The notes under the pieces: generated by a model
Told to the model about the DNA's origin: nothing
What the model saw: only the letters and a program-made list of their open reading frames with translations
The model's database searches: none
Shown: positions 26,630 through 37,930 of the stretch, piece by piece
How the letters are laid out: each line of letters begins with the position of its first letter
Position numbering within the stretch: the first letter of the stretch is position 1
Program-made: the position numbers and the translations under genes
From: a bacterium
GTDB lineage: Bacteria > Planctomycetota > UBA1135 > GCA-002686595
NCBI GenBank assembly: GCA_024226735.1
Contig: JAAELL010000464.1
Span: 1 to 56,927 of the forward strand
Direction: 5' to 3'
Length of the DNA stretch: 56,927 nt

Positions 26630-28117
26630 TCAGCTCCTCGTCGGGGCTTCGCGGAATCCGAATCCGGCGGATGAGCGATGCTCGTGCGGGTCCGTGATCA
26701 TCTCCATGGCCATCTCGCGCTGGAACGGCGGGATCACGAAGCGGTCGTCGAACGTGGCGAGAGAGGTGAGCTTGAAGATCGCGTCCGCCTCCTCGGGCGT
26801 GCACTCCGCCTCGACGAGAGCGCGCTTTGCGGTCTCTTCGTCGATGTCACCGACCGTCACGTGGCGGCGCCAGATGCGCACGGCGAGCTGCTTGCGCAGG
26901 GCGTAGCGCACTTTGCCGTCGTTCCCGGCGGCGAAGAGCTTTCCGAGGTAGGCGATCGGCGCGCGCGTCTTCTCGATGTCCGCGAACAGGTCGTCGACGT
27001 CGCTGCGGACGACGTCGCCCTCCGTCTGCGACATCACCGGCAAGAGCGGCGGGACGTAGAACAGCATCGGGAACGTGCGGTACTCGACGTGCAGAGGCAG
27101 GGCGAGCTTCCAGTCCTTGACGAACCGGAACACGGGCGACTTCTGCGCCGACTCGATCACGCCGTCGGGAATGCCCGAGGCGCGTGCCGCCGCGATGACC
27201 TCCGGGTCGTTCGGGTCGAGGACCATCTTGCGGTGCGCCTCAACGAGCTCTCCGTCGGGGCTGCGCGCCGCCTGCTCGATCTGGTCCGCGTCGTAGAGGA
27301 CGTTCCCGAGGTAGCGAATGCGTCCGACGCAGCTGTGGAAGCAGGCCGGCGCCTGCCCGGACTCGAGGCGGGGGAAGCACAAGATGCACTTCTCCGACTT
27401 GCCCGTGGACCAGTTGTAGTACGTCTTCTTGTAGGGGCAGGCCGACACGCACGAGCGCCACGCGCGACAGCGGTCCTGGTTGATGAGGACGATCCCGTCC
27501 TCGCCGCGCTTGTACATCGCACCCGAGGGACACGAGGCGACGCACGAGGGATTGAGGCAGTGGTTGCAGATGCGCGGCAGGTAGAACATCACCATCCGCT
27601 CGATCGCCAGCATTTGCTTGCGCTCCGGCTCGCTGAGGACGTCCATGTTCGGATCGTTCGCCGCGTACACCGGTGAACCGCCCAGGTCGTCGTCCCAGTT
27701 GGGACCTGCCTCGATGTCCATCGGCTCGCCGGTGATCATCGACACGGGCCGCGCGACCGGCTGGTCGTCGCCTTCAGGCGCGTTGAAGAGCTCGTCGTAC
27801 TTGTACGTCCACGGCTCGTAGTAGTCGTCCATGCTCGGCATGGACGGGTTGTGGAAGATGTTGGGGATGATCTTCTTCTTGCTGGTCGAGCGCAGCTCCA
27901 GCTTGTCGCCGTTCTTCTTCCAGCCGCCCTTGTACTCCTCCTGGTTCTCCCACTTCGTCGGGTAGCCGGTTCCGGGCTTGGTCTCGACGTTGTTCCACCA
28001 CATGTACTCGGTGCCTTCGCGGTCGGTCCACACGTTCTTGCAGGCGATGCTGCACGTGTGGCACCCGATGCATTTGTCCAGGTGGAAGACCATCGCGACC
28101 TGGGAGCGAACATCCAT
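26630..28117 (-). CDS. narH: Respiratory nitrate reductase beta subunit NarH
   Basis: This is a 495 aa iron-sulfur protein. The N-terminal FHLDKCIGCHTCSIACKNVW gives the first Cys cluster. The later groups CNHCLNPSCVASC, CRAWRSCVSAC and CILCFPRLESG ... CFHSC complete four cluster sites. The Trp in CRAWRSC replaces a Cys as in other NarH proteins, giving one [3Fe-4S] and three [4Fe-4S] clusters. It transfers electrons from NarI haems to NarG. The ATG at 28117 has GAAAGAAA upstream and lies 26 nt after the narG stop. Confidence 0.96.
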   Translation of the reverse strand: MDVRSQVAMVFHLDKCIGCHTCSIACKNVWTDREGTEYMWWNNVETKPGTGYPTKWENQEEYKGGWKKNGDKLELRSTSKKKIIPNIFHNPSMPSMDDYYEPWTYKYDELFNAPEGDDQPVARPVSMITGEPMDIEAGPNWDDDLGGSPVYAANDPNMDVLSEPERKQMLAIERMVMFYLPRICNHCLNPSCVASCPSGAMYKRGEDGIVLINQDRCRAWRSCVSACPYKKTYYNWSTGKSEKCILCFPRLESGQAPACFHSCVGRIRYLGNVLYDADQIEQAARSPDGELVEAHRKMVLDPNDPEVIAAARASGIPDGVIESAQKSPVFRFVKDWKLALPLHVEYRTFPMLFYVPPLLPVMSQTEGDVVRSDVDDLFADIEKTRAPIAYLGKLFAAGNDGKVRYALRKQLAVRIWRRHVTVGDIDEETAKRALVEAECTPEEADAIFKLTSLATFDDRFVIPPFQREMAMEMITDPHEHRSSAGFGFREAPTRS

Positions 28118-28143
28118 ATCGTTTCTTTCGGTGGGGTGTGCAG

Positions 28144-31100
28144 CTACCAGCTGACGGAGTCGAGCTTCCGGACGAGGATGCTGGTGTCGCGGTTGCAACC
28201 CGTCGGACCCCAGTAGTTGAAGTGGTAGGTGAACTGGCCGTAGCCACCGACCATGAAGTTGGGCTTGAGCCGGGTACGCGTGAGGCTGTTGTGCCCGCCC
28301 GCTCGACGGTTGCCGCGCAAGGGCGATTTCGGCACCGAGTACGTGCGCTCCGGCGAGTGGTAGATGATGCAGATGCCCTGCGGGATCCGAGCGCTCACGG
28401 CGGCGCGCGTGACGACGACGCCGTGGTCGTTGTGGACCTCGACCCAGTCGTTGTCCCGGATGTCGATCGAGGCCGCGTCGCGCTCGTTGATCCAGAACGG
28501 CTCGCAGCCGCGCGCAAGGGTCGACATGCGCTGGTTGTCCCCGTACGTCGAGTGGATGTGCCACTTGCCGTGCGGCGTCAGGAAGTTGAGCTGCAGCGTG
28601 CGCCCGTGCTCCTCACTGAACACGAGGTCGGCGTACTCGTTCGGTTTCGGCTTGGGCTTGTACGTCGGCAGGTGCTCGCCGAACTGGATGTACCCGGGAT
28701 GATCGAGGTAGAAGTGCTGGCGGCCCGTCAGCGTGCGCCAGGGCACCATGCGCTCCTTGTTGTAGGTGAACGGCGCGTAGGTTCGGCCGTTCGCCACGAG
28801 CCCGCTCCACATCGGGCTGTTGAGCAGGCGCCTCGGTTGCGCCTGCAGGTCGGCGTAGCTCATGCGCACGCGCCGGTCCTTTTCCGCCAAGTCGGCCAGC
28901 GGCAGACCGACCTTCTTCTCCATGTTCTGGTAGGAGCGGTACGCGAGCTCGCCGTTCGTGACGGTCGCCAGGTGCAGGACGACGTCGGCCGCCTCCTTGG
29001 CGTCCTCCACGGACGGGTAGGTGTTGCCGTCCCAGCGCTGCACGGGGTGCGTCGCGAGCAACTCGTCGTAGAAGTCGTCGATCGCGTAGCTGGTTCCGTG
29101 TGCGCCCAGGCCGTTCTCGCGCGCCTTGGGGCCGAGCGAGACGAACTGCTTGTAGAGGTTGGCGTAGTCACGCTCGACAACCTTCAGCGCCGGCATCGTC
29201 TTGCCGGGGATCGCCTCGCAGTCGCCCTTGTACCAATCGCGAATCTCGGGCTGCGAGATCTCGGCGGGGGTGTCGTGCGCGAGCGGAGCGGCGATGATGT
29301 CCGGCGTCTTGCCCGGCAGGTGCTTCGCGGCGAGCTCGGAGAACTTCTTCGAGATCTCGCGGAAGATGTCCCAGTCGCTCTTCGACTCCCAGCACGGCGG
29401 CACGGCCTTCGCCAACGGATGGATGAAGCTGTGCATGTCCGTGGAGTTGAGATCGGTCTTCTCGTACCACGTGGCCGCCGGGAGGATGATGTCGGAGTAG
29501 AGCGCCGACGTGTCCATGCGGAAGTTCAGGTCGACGACGAGGTCGAGCTTCCCGCTCGGCGCGTGCTCGTGCCACTTGACCTCATGGACGCTGTCCTGGG
29601 CCATGTCCTTCGACACGTTGTTGTGGTGCGTGCCGAGGTAGTGATCGAGGAAGTACTCGTGGCCCTTGGCCGATGACATCAGCGCGTTGCCACGCCAGAT
29701 GAACCACAGCCGCGGCCAGGCACTCTCGTCGTCAGGGTCCTCGATGGAGAACTTGAGCTTCTTGTCCTTGAGCTCCTTGACGACGTGATCGACGACGCCC
29801 GCATCATCCTTGGCTCCGGCCGCGCGCGCTTCCTGCACGACGTCGATCGGGTTCTTGTCGAACTGCGGGTAGAACGGCAGCCAGCCGTTGCGCACCGCAC
29901 GCACATTCGTGTCGACGGTATGCCCCTCGGCCAGGCTGCCCTCGGGCTGGTTCTCGGGGACCGTGTGGTAGTCGCGGAAGCTCTTCTCGTAGCGCCATTG
30001 ATCGGAGTGGACGTAGTGCCAGCTCGGCGCGTTCTGGAGGCGCGAGGGCGGGTACCAGTCCTTGGCGAACGCGATGTTCGACCACGACTCCATCGGGGCG
30101 AGCTTCTCTTGTCCGACGTAGTGCGCGAGCCCGCCGCCGTTGACGCCGACGCAGCCCGTGAACATCAGCGCCTGGATCGCGCCGCGGTACATGAGGTTCG
30201 CGTGGTACCAGTGGTTGATCCCCGCGCCGATGATGACCGTGCACTTGCCGCCGGTGTGGTGGGCGGTCGTCGCCCACTCGCGCGCGAAGCGGATGAGCGT
30301 GGCCCGGTCCATGCCGGTGTAGCTCTCGGCCCAGCCGGGGGTGTAGACCGCGTCCTCGTCGTAGCTCGCCGGGTATTCACCTTCGAGCCCGCGCGGGACG
30401 CCGTACTGCGCCATCAACAGGTCGTAGACCGTCGCGGCGAGGACCGTCTCACCCGTCTCGGTCACGATCTTGCGCAGCGGAACACCGCGCGTGACCGGTT
30501 GTGCGCGGCCGAAGTCGTCGAAGACGAGCTGCCCGACCTCATCGTGCCTCTCGAGGAACGTGAGCTCGGCATCGATCTCGCTGCCGTCGGCCCCGTCTTG
30601 GGGCATGAGGTTCCATTGGCCGGGCTTCTTCTGCCAGCGGTGGCCCGAGGAGCCCATCGGCATCTTCGGCCGATCGTCCTTGCGGTCCCACTGCAGGAAC
30701 TTCCACTCGCCGTTCTCCTCGTCCGAGTAGCCAGCGACGCGACCCGCGCGCAGGAGCTGACCGGCCTCCATGCCGCGCTCGGTCTTCTTGACCTCGACGA
30801 GATACGGAGCGTCGGTGAACGAGCGCGTGTAGTCGAGGAAGCCCTCGTTCTGCTGCTCGTGGTGGAACTCCTTGAGGATCACGTGGTTGACTGCCATCCA
30901 CCACGCGCCGTCCTGGCCGGCGTTGATCGGGATCCACTCGTCCGCGTACTTCGCCACCTGGCTGAAGTCGGGCGAGAAGACGACCATCTTCGCGCCGTTG
31001 GTGCGACCCTCGCACGCGAAGTGCACGTCGGGCGTGCGCGTCATGTTCAGGTTCGCGCCCATCACCGCGATGAACTTCGAGTGGAACCAGTCGGCGGACT

Positions 31101-31797
31101 CGTTGACGTCGGTCTGCTCACCCCAGGTCTCGGGGGAGGCGTTCGGCAGGTCGCAGTACCAGTCGTAGAAAGACAGGTTCACGCCGCCCATCAGCTGCAG
31201 CATCCGTCCGCCGGCGGCGTAGGACAGCATCGACATCGCGGGGATGGGCGAGAAGCCGGTGATGCGGTCGGGGCCGTGCTCGCGGATGGTGTAGATGGCC
31301 GATGCGGCGATGATCTCCAGCACGACGTCCCACGACGCCCGCCGTAGACCACCCTTGCCGCGTGCGCGCTGGTAGCGCGCGCGCTTGTCCGGGTCGCTCA
31401 TCAGCGCGCGCCAAGCATCGACCGGATCCTCGTGCGCGGCCTTGGCCTCTTTCCAGAGGTCGAGCAGCGCACCGCGGATGTAGGGGTACTTCACGCGCAG
31501 CGGGCTGTAGAGGTACCACGAGTACGAGATGCCGCGCTGGCAGCCGCGCGGCTCGTAGGGCGGGATCGACTTGTCGATCACGGGGTAGTCGAGCGCCTGC
31601 ATCTCCCAAGTGACGATCCCGTCCTTGGTGTGGATGTTCCAGGAGCAGCCGCCGGTGCAGTTGACGCCGTGCGTGCTGCGCACGACACTGTCGTGCTGCC
31701 AGCGGTTGCGGTAGAACTCCTCCCAAGAGCGCGTCTGGGGATCGATGATGTCCTGGATGTACGGATTGCCGCCGTTCTTGGTGTGACCGTTCTTCAT
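28144..31797 (-). CDS. narG: Respiratory nitrate reductase alpha subunit NarG
   Basis: This is a 1217 aa molybdenum enzyme reducing nitrate to nitrite. The FS0 cluster motif is RSTHGVNCTGGCSWNIH with the last Cys in YEPRGCQRG (His plus three Cys, typical of NarG). The molybdenum-ligand Asp is in the YCDLPNASPETWGEQTD region. The C-terminal half shows the bis-MGD-binding patterns (TPHGKWHIHSTYGDN, VGGYGQFTYHFNYWG). No Tat signal is present; the N-terminus MKNGHTKNGGN is soluble, so the active site faces the cytoplasm, in keeping with NarK next door. The start overlaps the stop of the upstream cytochrome c gene by 4 nt. Confidence 0.97.
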   Translation of the reverse strand: MKNGHTKNGGNPYIQDIIDPQTRSWEEFYRNRWQHDSVVRSTHGVNCTGGCSWNIHTKDGIVTWEMQALDYPVIDKSIPPYEPRGCQRGISYSWYLYSPLRVKYPYIRGALLDLWKEAKAAHEDPVDAWRALMSDPDKRARYQRARGKGGLRRASWDVVLEIIAASAIYTIREHGPDRITGFSPIPAMSMLSYAAGGRMLQLMGGVNLSFYDWYCDLPNASPETWGEQTDVNESADWFHSKFIAVMGANLNMTRTPDVHFACEGRTNGAKMVVFSPDFSQVAKYADEWIPINAGQDGAWWMAVNHVILKEFHHEQQNEGFLDYTRSFTDAPYLVEVKKTERGMEAGQLLRAGRVAGYSDEENGEWKFLQWDRKDDRPKMPMGSSGHRWQKKPGQWNLMPQDGADGSEIDAELTFLERHDEVGQLVFDDFGRAQPVTRGVPLRKIVTETGETVLAATVYDLLMAQYGVPRGLEGEYPASYDEDAVYTPGWAESYTGMDRATLIRFAREWATTAHHTGGKCTVIIGAGINHWYHANLMYRGAIQALMFTGCVGVNGGGLAHYVGQEKLAPMESWSNIAFAKDWYPPSRLQNAPSWHYVHSDQWRYEKSFRDYHTVPENQPEGSLAEGHTVDTNVRAVRNGWLPFYPQFDKNPIDVVQEARAAGAKDDAGVVDHVVKELKDKKLKFSIEDPDDESAWPRLWFIWRGNALMSSAKGHEYFLDHYLGTHHNNVSKDMAQDSVHEVKWHEHAPSGKLDLVVDLNFRMDTSALYSDIILPAATWYEKTDLNSTDMHSFIHPLAKAVPPCWESKSDWDIFREISKKFSELAAKHLPGKTPDIIAAPLAHDTPAEISQPEIRDWYKGDCEAIPGKTMPALKVVERDYANLYKQFVSLGPKARENGLGAHGTSYAIDDFYDELLATHPVQRWDGNTYPSVEDAKEAADVVLHLATVTNGELAYRSYQNMEKKVGLPLADLAEKDRRVRMSYADLQAQPRRLLNSPMWSGLVANGRTYAPFTYNKERMVPWRTLTGRQHFYLDHPGYIQFGEHLPTYKPKPKPNEYADLVFSEEHGRTLQLNFLTPHGKWHIHSTYGDNQRMSTLARGCEPFWINERDAASIDIRDNDWVEVHNDHGVVVTRAAVSARIPQGICIIYHSPERTYSVPKSPLRGNRRAGGHNSLTRTRLKPNFMVGGYGQFTYHFNYWGPTGCNRDTSILVRKLDSVSW

Positions 31798-32663
31798 GAT
31801 TGGCGATCGAGAGCGAGCCGGCCGGAAGCCAGGGGACGACGCACTGCGCGATACCGCTTGCGCCACAGGAAGTCGAAGACGAGCAGCAGCGCGATCGCGC
31901 CGCCAAAGCCCGCCAGCAAGAAGCTCAGCGTCGCGGGGGGCGCATCGCTGGAGCCACTCTCGGCGGTGTTCTTGAGGAAGGCGACGAGCGCGAGGATCTC
32001 CTCGCTCTCGACGGGGTGCTTGCGGTAGACGGGTTGCATCACGGCCGACGGCGGCGCACTGAGCCAGGCCGCGAGTGCGTTGCGTCCCTCGAGGCGCGCA
32101 TACGCGCTCGTCAGGTCGGGACCGAGGCGCCCGCCGCCGAGCCCTCCGAGCCCGTTGACCGTGTGACAGGCCACGCACGCCGGTGCGCCGCCCTCGAAAC
32201 GGTCCTTGCCGAGGAAGAGCCGCCGACCGCGGGCGATATCGGCGTCCGTCAGGGGCCGGTCGCTGACCTGCAGTCCGGCGTAGCGCGAGGTCTCCTTCGC
32301 CGACTCCGCGTCGATGAAGGAGAGGAGCTTCTCCGCAAGCGTCCGGTCGATGCCGGGGACCTTGGTCATCAACGCGCCGCGCGATTCGCGCAGGATCTCG
32401 GCGGCGTAGGTGTCGCCACTGTCGATGACCTTCTTCGGGTCGAGGATGAAACCGACGAGCCACTCGCGCGTCTGGCGCTCGCTGACCCCCTTCAGGTCGG
32501 GCCCGGTCAGCCTGCCGCCGCCGATCGTGTGGCAGCTCATGCAGTTCTGTTCGTAGAACGCGATCGTCTCCTCCGACGGCGGGTCTTGCCCGCGTGCGAG
32601 GCTCGCCGAGGCGAAAAAGAGGATCAGCAACGTCTTCGGTGCGTTCAGCGTCATCGTGCTCAC
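31794..32663 (-). CDS. Membrane-anchored di-haem cytochrome c, NarC-like
   Basis: This is a 289 aa protein with a signal peptide (residues 8-24), two c-haem motifs (C41-M-S-C44-H and C163-V-A-C166-H), and a C-terminal transmembrane helix (about residues 250-270) followed by a basic tail. The location directly before narGHJI with a 4-nt overlap, and the di-haem layout, resemble NarC of Thermus-type nar operons, where the cytochrome receives electrons on the periplasmic side. The GTG at 32663 is chosen because GGGAGA lies 6 nt upstream; an ATG three codons inside is the alternative. It is the first gene after the -24/-12 promoter candidate. An electron link between alternative complex III or quinol and downstream acceptors is inferred. 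Confidence 0.85.
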   Translation of the reverse strand: MSTMTLNAPKTLLILFFASASLARGQDPPSEETIAFYEQNCMSCHTIGGGRLTGPDLKGVSERQTREWLVGFILDPKKVIDSGDTYAAEILRESRGALMTKVPGIDRTLAEKLLSFIDAESAKETSRYAGLQVSDRPLTDADIARGRRLFLGKDRFEGGAPACVACHTVNGLGGLGGGRLGPDLTSAYARLEGRNALAAWLSAPPSAVMQPVYRKHPVESEEILALVAFLKNTAESGSSDAPPATLSFLLAGFGGAIALLLVFDFLWRKRYRAVRRPLASGRLALDRQS

Positions 32664-32698
32664 GGCCGGTCTCCCGTCGATAGGACCGTGAGCTCTCC

Positions 32699-32714
32699 CT
32701 CAAACGCCGTGCCA
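32699..32714 (-). promoter_or_regulatory. Candidate sigma-54 (-24/-12) promoter of the nar-act operon
   Basis: The minus strand reads TGGCACGGCGTTTGAG, against the consensus TGGCACG-N4-TTGCW. All -24 bases match with correct spacing; the -12 element reads TTGAG, so the normally invariant C is A. It lies 36 nt upstream of the narC-like GTG start, next to a gene for a GAFTGA-containing sigma-54 activator. Confidence 0.6.
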
Positions 32715-32723
32715 ACGCGCGAT

Positions 32724-32740
32724 GTGCGCTTTGGGCGCAC
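32724..32740. promoter_or_regulatory. Dyad GTGCGC-N5-GCGCAC upstream of the -24 box
   Basis: The sequence GTGCGCtttggGCGCAC is a perfect 6-bp dyad, 9 bp upstream of the -24 element. It may be an operator for a second regulator, since it is closer than usual sigma-54 enhancers. Confidence 0.4.
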
Positions 32741-32764
32741 CGTGCGTCGCGCAGTGGCGCGAGC

Positions 32765-32782
32765 TGCATACGGCGCTATGCA
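32765..32782. promoter_or_regulatory. Dyad TGCATA-N6-TATGCA, possible activator enhancer site
   Basis: TGCATAcggcgcTATGCA is a perfect 18-bp dyad, about 50 bp upstream of the -24 element and about 42 bp (four turns) from the other dyad. It lies just outside the end of the response-regulator gene. Size and position suit an NtrC-type activator site. Confidence 0.45.
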
Positions 32783-32797
32783 CCCGCGCCGCCTCGA

Positions 32798-34194
<1,397 letters not shown>

Positions 34195-34198
<4 letters not shown>

Positions 34199-36420
34199 GA
34201 GGCGCTCCGCAGGAGCCGGACCTGGAATGTCGTGCGGCCTGGCTCGCCGTGGAGCAGCTCGAGCCCGCCCCCGTGCATTTCGGTGATGCGGCGGGCGGTC
34301 GGCAGGCCGAGCCCGGTCCCGCTCCCGCGTGGCTTGGTGGTGTAGAAGGGTCTGAAGATCTCGTCGGCGAGCTCGTCGGGAACGCCGGGGCCGTCGTCTT
34401 GCACCTCGACCATCAGGTGCCCCGCCTCGAGGCGCGTGCGCACCGTGACGTGCCCGCCCGCGTCGGCCGCCGCGTGCAGCGCATTCATGATCAAGTTGAC
34501 GAAGACCTGACGGATCTGGACCTCGTCGCCGCTCACGATCGGGTCGCTCGCGAGCAGCTCGAGCTCGATCGCGATTCCGCGCCGCTTGGCGAGCGCGCGC
34601 AGGAAGCGCGTGACGTCCTCGAGCGTCGCGTGCACGTCGACCGGTCCGACCTCCGGCACCGCCCCCGTCGCGTAGTCGAGCAGCTCGCGGATCGTCTGTT
34701 TGCACGTCTGGGCGTTGCGCTCGATCACTTCGACGCTCTCGCGCAGCTCCGAATCATCGGGGAGGTCCGCGGCGAGCATCTGGTTGAACATCGTGATTGC
34801 GGCCAGTGGGTTGTTGAGCTCGTGCGCGACCACGGCCGCGACTTCGCCGAGCACCGCGAGGCGCTCCTGGTGGATCTCGTGTTCGTCCGCGGCGATGTGC
34901 TCGGTCACGTCGTGGGAGACCAGGACGCGACCCGCGTGGCCGCCGGCATCGGCGGCGAGGCGCGTCGAGTGCACCTCGAAGACGCTCGCGCCGACGTCGA
35001 CCAGGCACGAGCGCTGGGGCGACGTGGTCGAGAACAGGCACTCGACGCAAGGATTCGAGCGCCGCGCCGGTTCCGCGAGCGCCGCGAGCTCGGCGTGGCA
35101 CGTGTGGTGCCCGTGCGGCTCGAGCTCACGCTTCTCGATCAGGTTGACGAGCGGGCGCGCGGCGCGGTTCCACACCTCGGGCGTGCCGTCGGCACCGAGG
35201 ACGATCAGGCCGTCGCGCATCGAGGAGATCACCGCGTTGAGCCGGTCGCGCTCCGCCCGCACCTCTTCCGTGCGCCGGGCGAGGTCGTTGGCAGCGCTCT
35301 CGAGCATCGACGTGCGCTCCTCGACCGCCGCCGCCATGAGGTTGAACGAGTGCGATAGCTCGCCGATCTCGTCGGTCGAGTTCTCCTCGACGCGTACACT
35401 GAAGTTGCCGGCCTGGATGCGCCGCGCCGCGTCGCTCAACGCGCTCAGCGGCCGGGCCAGGAAGCGCATCGGGAAGATCAGCAAGCCGCACGCGGCGAGG
35501 GCCAGCGCGAGTCCCACGATCACGAACCGTGATTGGAGCCCCGAAACGGGAGCGAGCGCGTCCTGTGCGTCGAGCTCGACCTCCACCTGCCAGCCCGAGC
35601 TCCCGATCGGCATCCCGCTCGCGAAGACCCCGCGCCCGGGCCGCTCCGCCGCTCGCCGCGCGTGCCGAGTGTGCATACGCAACCCGAAGCTCGTCCGGAC
35701 GAGCTCGCTCGAGGCGCTCGGTGCCGGCTGCGCGAGCCAGTGACGCGAGACTCCGAGCGTAGTCCCGCTCGGGTCGCGCAGGCGCAGGGCGGGGACCGCG
35801 GCGCCGTCGCTGCCCGTGCGGATCGTCCCCAGGCTCTTGGCGAGCCAGCTGCCGACGTGGACCTGCGCGAGGAGGTGGCCGATCGGCCGGTCGCCATCGA
35901 GGCTGCGCATCGGCGTGGCGAGCGTCAGCGTGGGGACGCCCGTGCCGTCGGGAGCGGCCTCGAGGTCGCCGCGCGGCGTCCCGCGCTGCGCCTTGGGCGC
36001 GAACGCGTGCGCCCAGGACGAGCGCACGGGCTCGGCGACGAAGATGTGCCCGTCGGTGCCGACGAGCGCCAGGTTGCGGAAGGCGGGCACGATCGGGAGC
36101 TTGTTCGCGAGGAGGTGGGCACGTAGCTCCGCGGTCGCCTGCCCGTCACCGGCGTCGGCGAGCGACCCGAACCGCGAGCGGATGAACCCGTCGGACGCGA
36201 AGTCGTCGACGCGTTGTGCGAGGGTCTCCAGGTCGCTCGCGAGCGCCCGCGCGTAGGCCTCCGACTGCAGCTCGAGGCGCTCGACGATCTCCGACTCGAG
36301 GGCGGCGATTGCGGAGCCGGATACGAGGTATCCACCGAGGCCGAACGTCAGGAGGCAGACACCAGCGAACGTCAGGGCCAACTTGTAGCGGACGGATACG
36401 TTGCGCAGCGGGTCGAGCAT
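34195..36420 (-). CDS. Membrane sensor histidine kinase with dCache-like and Cys-containing PAS domains
   Basis: This is a 741 aa protein. Transmembrane helix 1 is at about 13-35; the extracytoplasmic sensor (about 36-290, with RNLALVGTDGHIFVAEP typical of double-Cache folds) is followed by helix 2 near 297-318 and a HAMP domain (about 320-375, ending DEIGELSHSFNLMA). A PAS-like domain (about 395-510) contains C441-H, C458-V-E-C461 and C473. The HisKA segment has the phospho-acceptor H533 in VVAHELNNPLAAI. The ATPase domain shows VNLIMNALHAA, DDGPGVP and GTGLGLPTARRI. It is coupled by a 4-nt overlap to the sigma-54 regulator. Signal unknown; nitrate, NO or redox state are inferred from context. 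Confidence 0.9.
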
Positions 36421-36447
36421 CGCACGGGGTCGCGTTCTACGACAATC

Positions 36448-37929
36448 TTAGTCCCCGCGGCGGTCCATGACCGGACTTACGGTGTACGCCGTTGTGCGTG
36501 CCGCGTTCGGTGCATTGGGCGTATCGGCGGGCTCGCGCGCGAGTCGTGCTCGGCCGGGGCTCCACGCGCGGTGCCGATCGGGATCGACGAACAGCGGTAC
36601 CCAGATCGCGACGAAGCGCAGGAGCAGCAGCCCGACCGCGATCCCGAGCACGGCGAACACGTAGGGGAACGCGCCGACCCAATCGGGTTCCGCGCGCCCG
36701 AGGTAGCGTGTGACGCCGGTCACGGTGCCGCGCGCGAGGAGCCACACGATGAGGCCGATGAGGCTGACGTTGAGCAGCCGCGCGGTGCGATGCACGCTCT
36801 GCGAGTCGACGTACTCGCGCAGGGTCTCGCGCTTGGGAAAGATGCTGGCGAGCAGGTTGGCGAACACGGCGAACAGGATGTAGCTGTCGATGGCCAGCTC
36901 TGAGCCCATCGCGTGCGCCATGACGGTGTGCGTGCCGTGGATCAGGGCATTGAGCGGCGGGACGGAGATCAACAGCGCCAAGAACAGGAGGCAGCTGTTC
37001 CAGTACTTGGAGAGCTCGATGAAGTGTGTCGACGTCTGGAAGTCGAGCGTCGAGCGGCGCTTGCGGCTCGCCATCCCGGTCACTTCCCGGAACACGAGCA
37101 CGAGCAGAATGATCTCGAGCATGCTCACCCAGAACGCGATCCACTTGACCAGGTGCGACTGCGGCAGATGGTAGGTGTGGTGGGCGTAGTTGGTGAACGA
37201 GTTCAACAGGCCGACGCCGAACAAGGCGAACGCGGTCCGCGACTGACCGGGGCGTTTGTCGCCCGAGATTCGCTCGCCGACGTAGATCAGCGAGCCGTAG
37301 ATCATCTGGTTGAACGCGGCGACGAGCGTCCCACACGACTTCCACTGCACCTGCAGGTCGGCGACCGGATAGCGCTTCACCCAGGGCAAGAGGTGCGCGT
37401 GCCCTTCGATGAACGTGTACATGAAGTACAGGATCCCGACCGACCACATGTACACGTACGCTGGCCGCGACCAGAATCCGCGCGCGACGCGCCCGAAGAA
37501 ATTGATCGCGAACAGGGTCCAGCCGGCGAGGATCAGGACCGAGAACACGGGCAGAATCCCGATGTACTCGCGTCCGGAGCCGAGCCCGAACGGCAGCGTC
37601 AACAAGGCGCCGAGGCCAGCGCTGCCCCAGCACACCATCTGGATCTTGAAGCGCAGCTTCTCGCTGGGCGTGGGCGCCTTGGACTCGAAGAGGAAGTACG
37701 AGATGCACGCGACCGCCCCGAGGAAGATCCAGGCGGAGGCGAACGTCGTGTGCAGGGGGCGCAGCTGGATCAGGCTCAGATGCACGGTCTGCATCCAATC
37801 CGCTAGCGCCGGCATGTAGTAGAGCGCCCCGAGGGCGCCGACGAGGATCGACAAGACGAGGCACACGAGTGCACAGGCCATCGTGAGCATCGTGATCTTC
37901 TCGCCGCTCGTCAGACTCGTCGCACTCAT
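36448..37929 (-). CDS. Haem-copper oxidase superfamily catalytic subunit, NorB/CcoN-like
   Basis: This is a 493 aa protein with about twelve transmembrane helices. Candidate metal ligands sit in the expected helices: H in LRPLHTTFASAW (low-spin haem), IEGHAHLLP (helix VI position, His plus a Glu as in NorB), NYAHHTYHLP (paired His for the active-site metal), and HGTHTVMAHAMGS (haem ligands, helix X). The pattern differs from both canonical oxidases (no WFFGHPEVY or YGHNAVGFF) and canonical cNOR (no VEGVWE). It ends in a Pro/Arg-rich cytoplasmic tail. A di-haem NorC-like cytochrome gene lies 1 nt upstream, and NarGHJI lies downstream. An NO reductase of an atypical type, or a small oxidase, are the two alternatives; I favour NO reductase weakly. 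Confidence 0.82.
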   Translation of the reverse strand: MSATSLTSGEKITMLTMACALVCLVLSILVGALGALYYMPALADWMQTVHLSLIQLRPLHTTFASAWIFLGAVACISYFLFESKAPTPSEKLRFKIQMVCWGSAGLGALLTLPFGLGSGREYIGILPVFSVLILAGWTLFAINFFGRVARGFWSRPAYVYMWSVGILYFMYTFIEGHAHLLPWVKRYPVADLQVQWKSCGTLVAAFNQMIYGSLIYVGERISGDKRPGQSRTAFALFGVGLLNSFTNYAHHTYHLPQSHLVKWIAFWVSMLEIILLVLVFREVTGMASRKRRSTLDFQTSTHFIELSKYWNSCLLFLALLISVPPLNALIHGTHTVMAHAMGSELAIDSYILFAVFANLLASIFPKRETLREYVDSQSVHRTARLLNVSLIGLIVWLLARGTVTGVTRYLGRAEPDWVGAFPYVFAVLGIAVGLLLLRFVAIWVPLFVDPDRHRAWSPGRARLAREPADTPNAPNAARTTAYTVSPVMDRRGD

Positions 37930-37930
37930 G

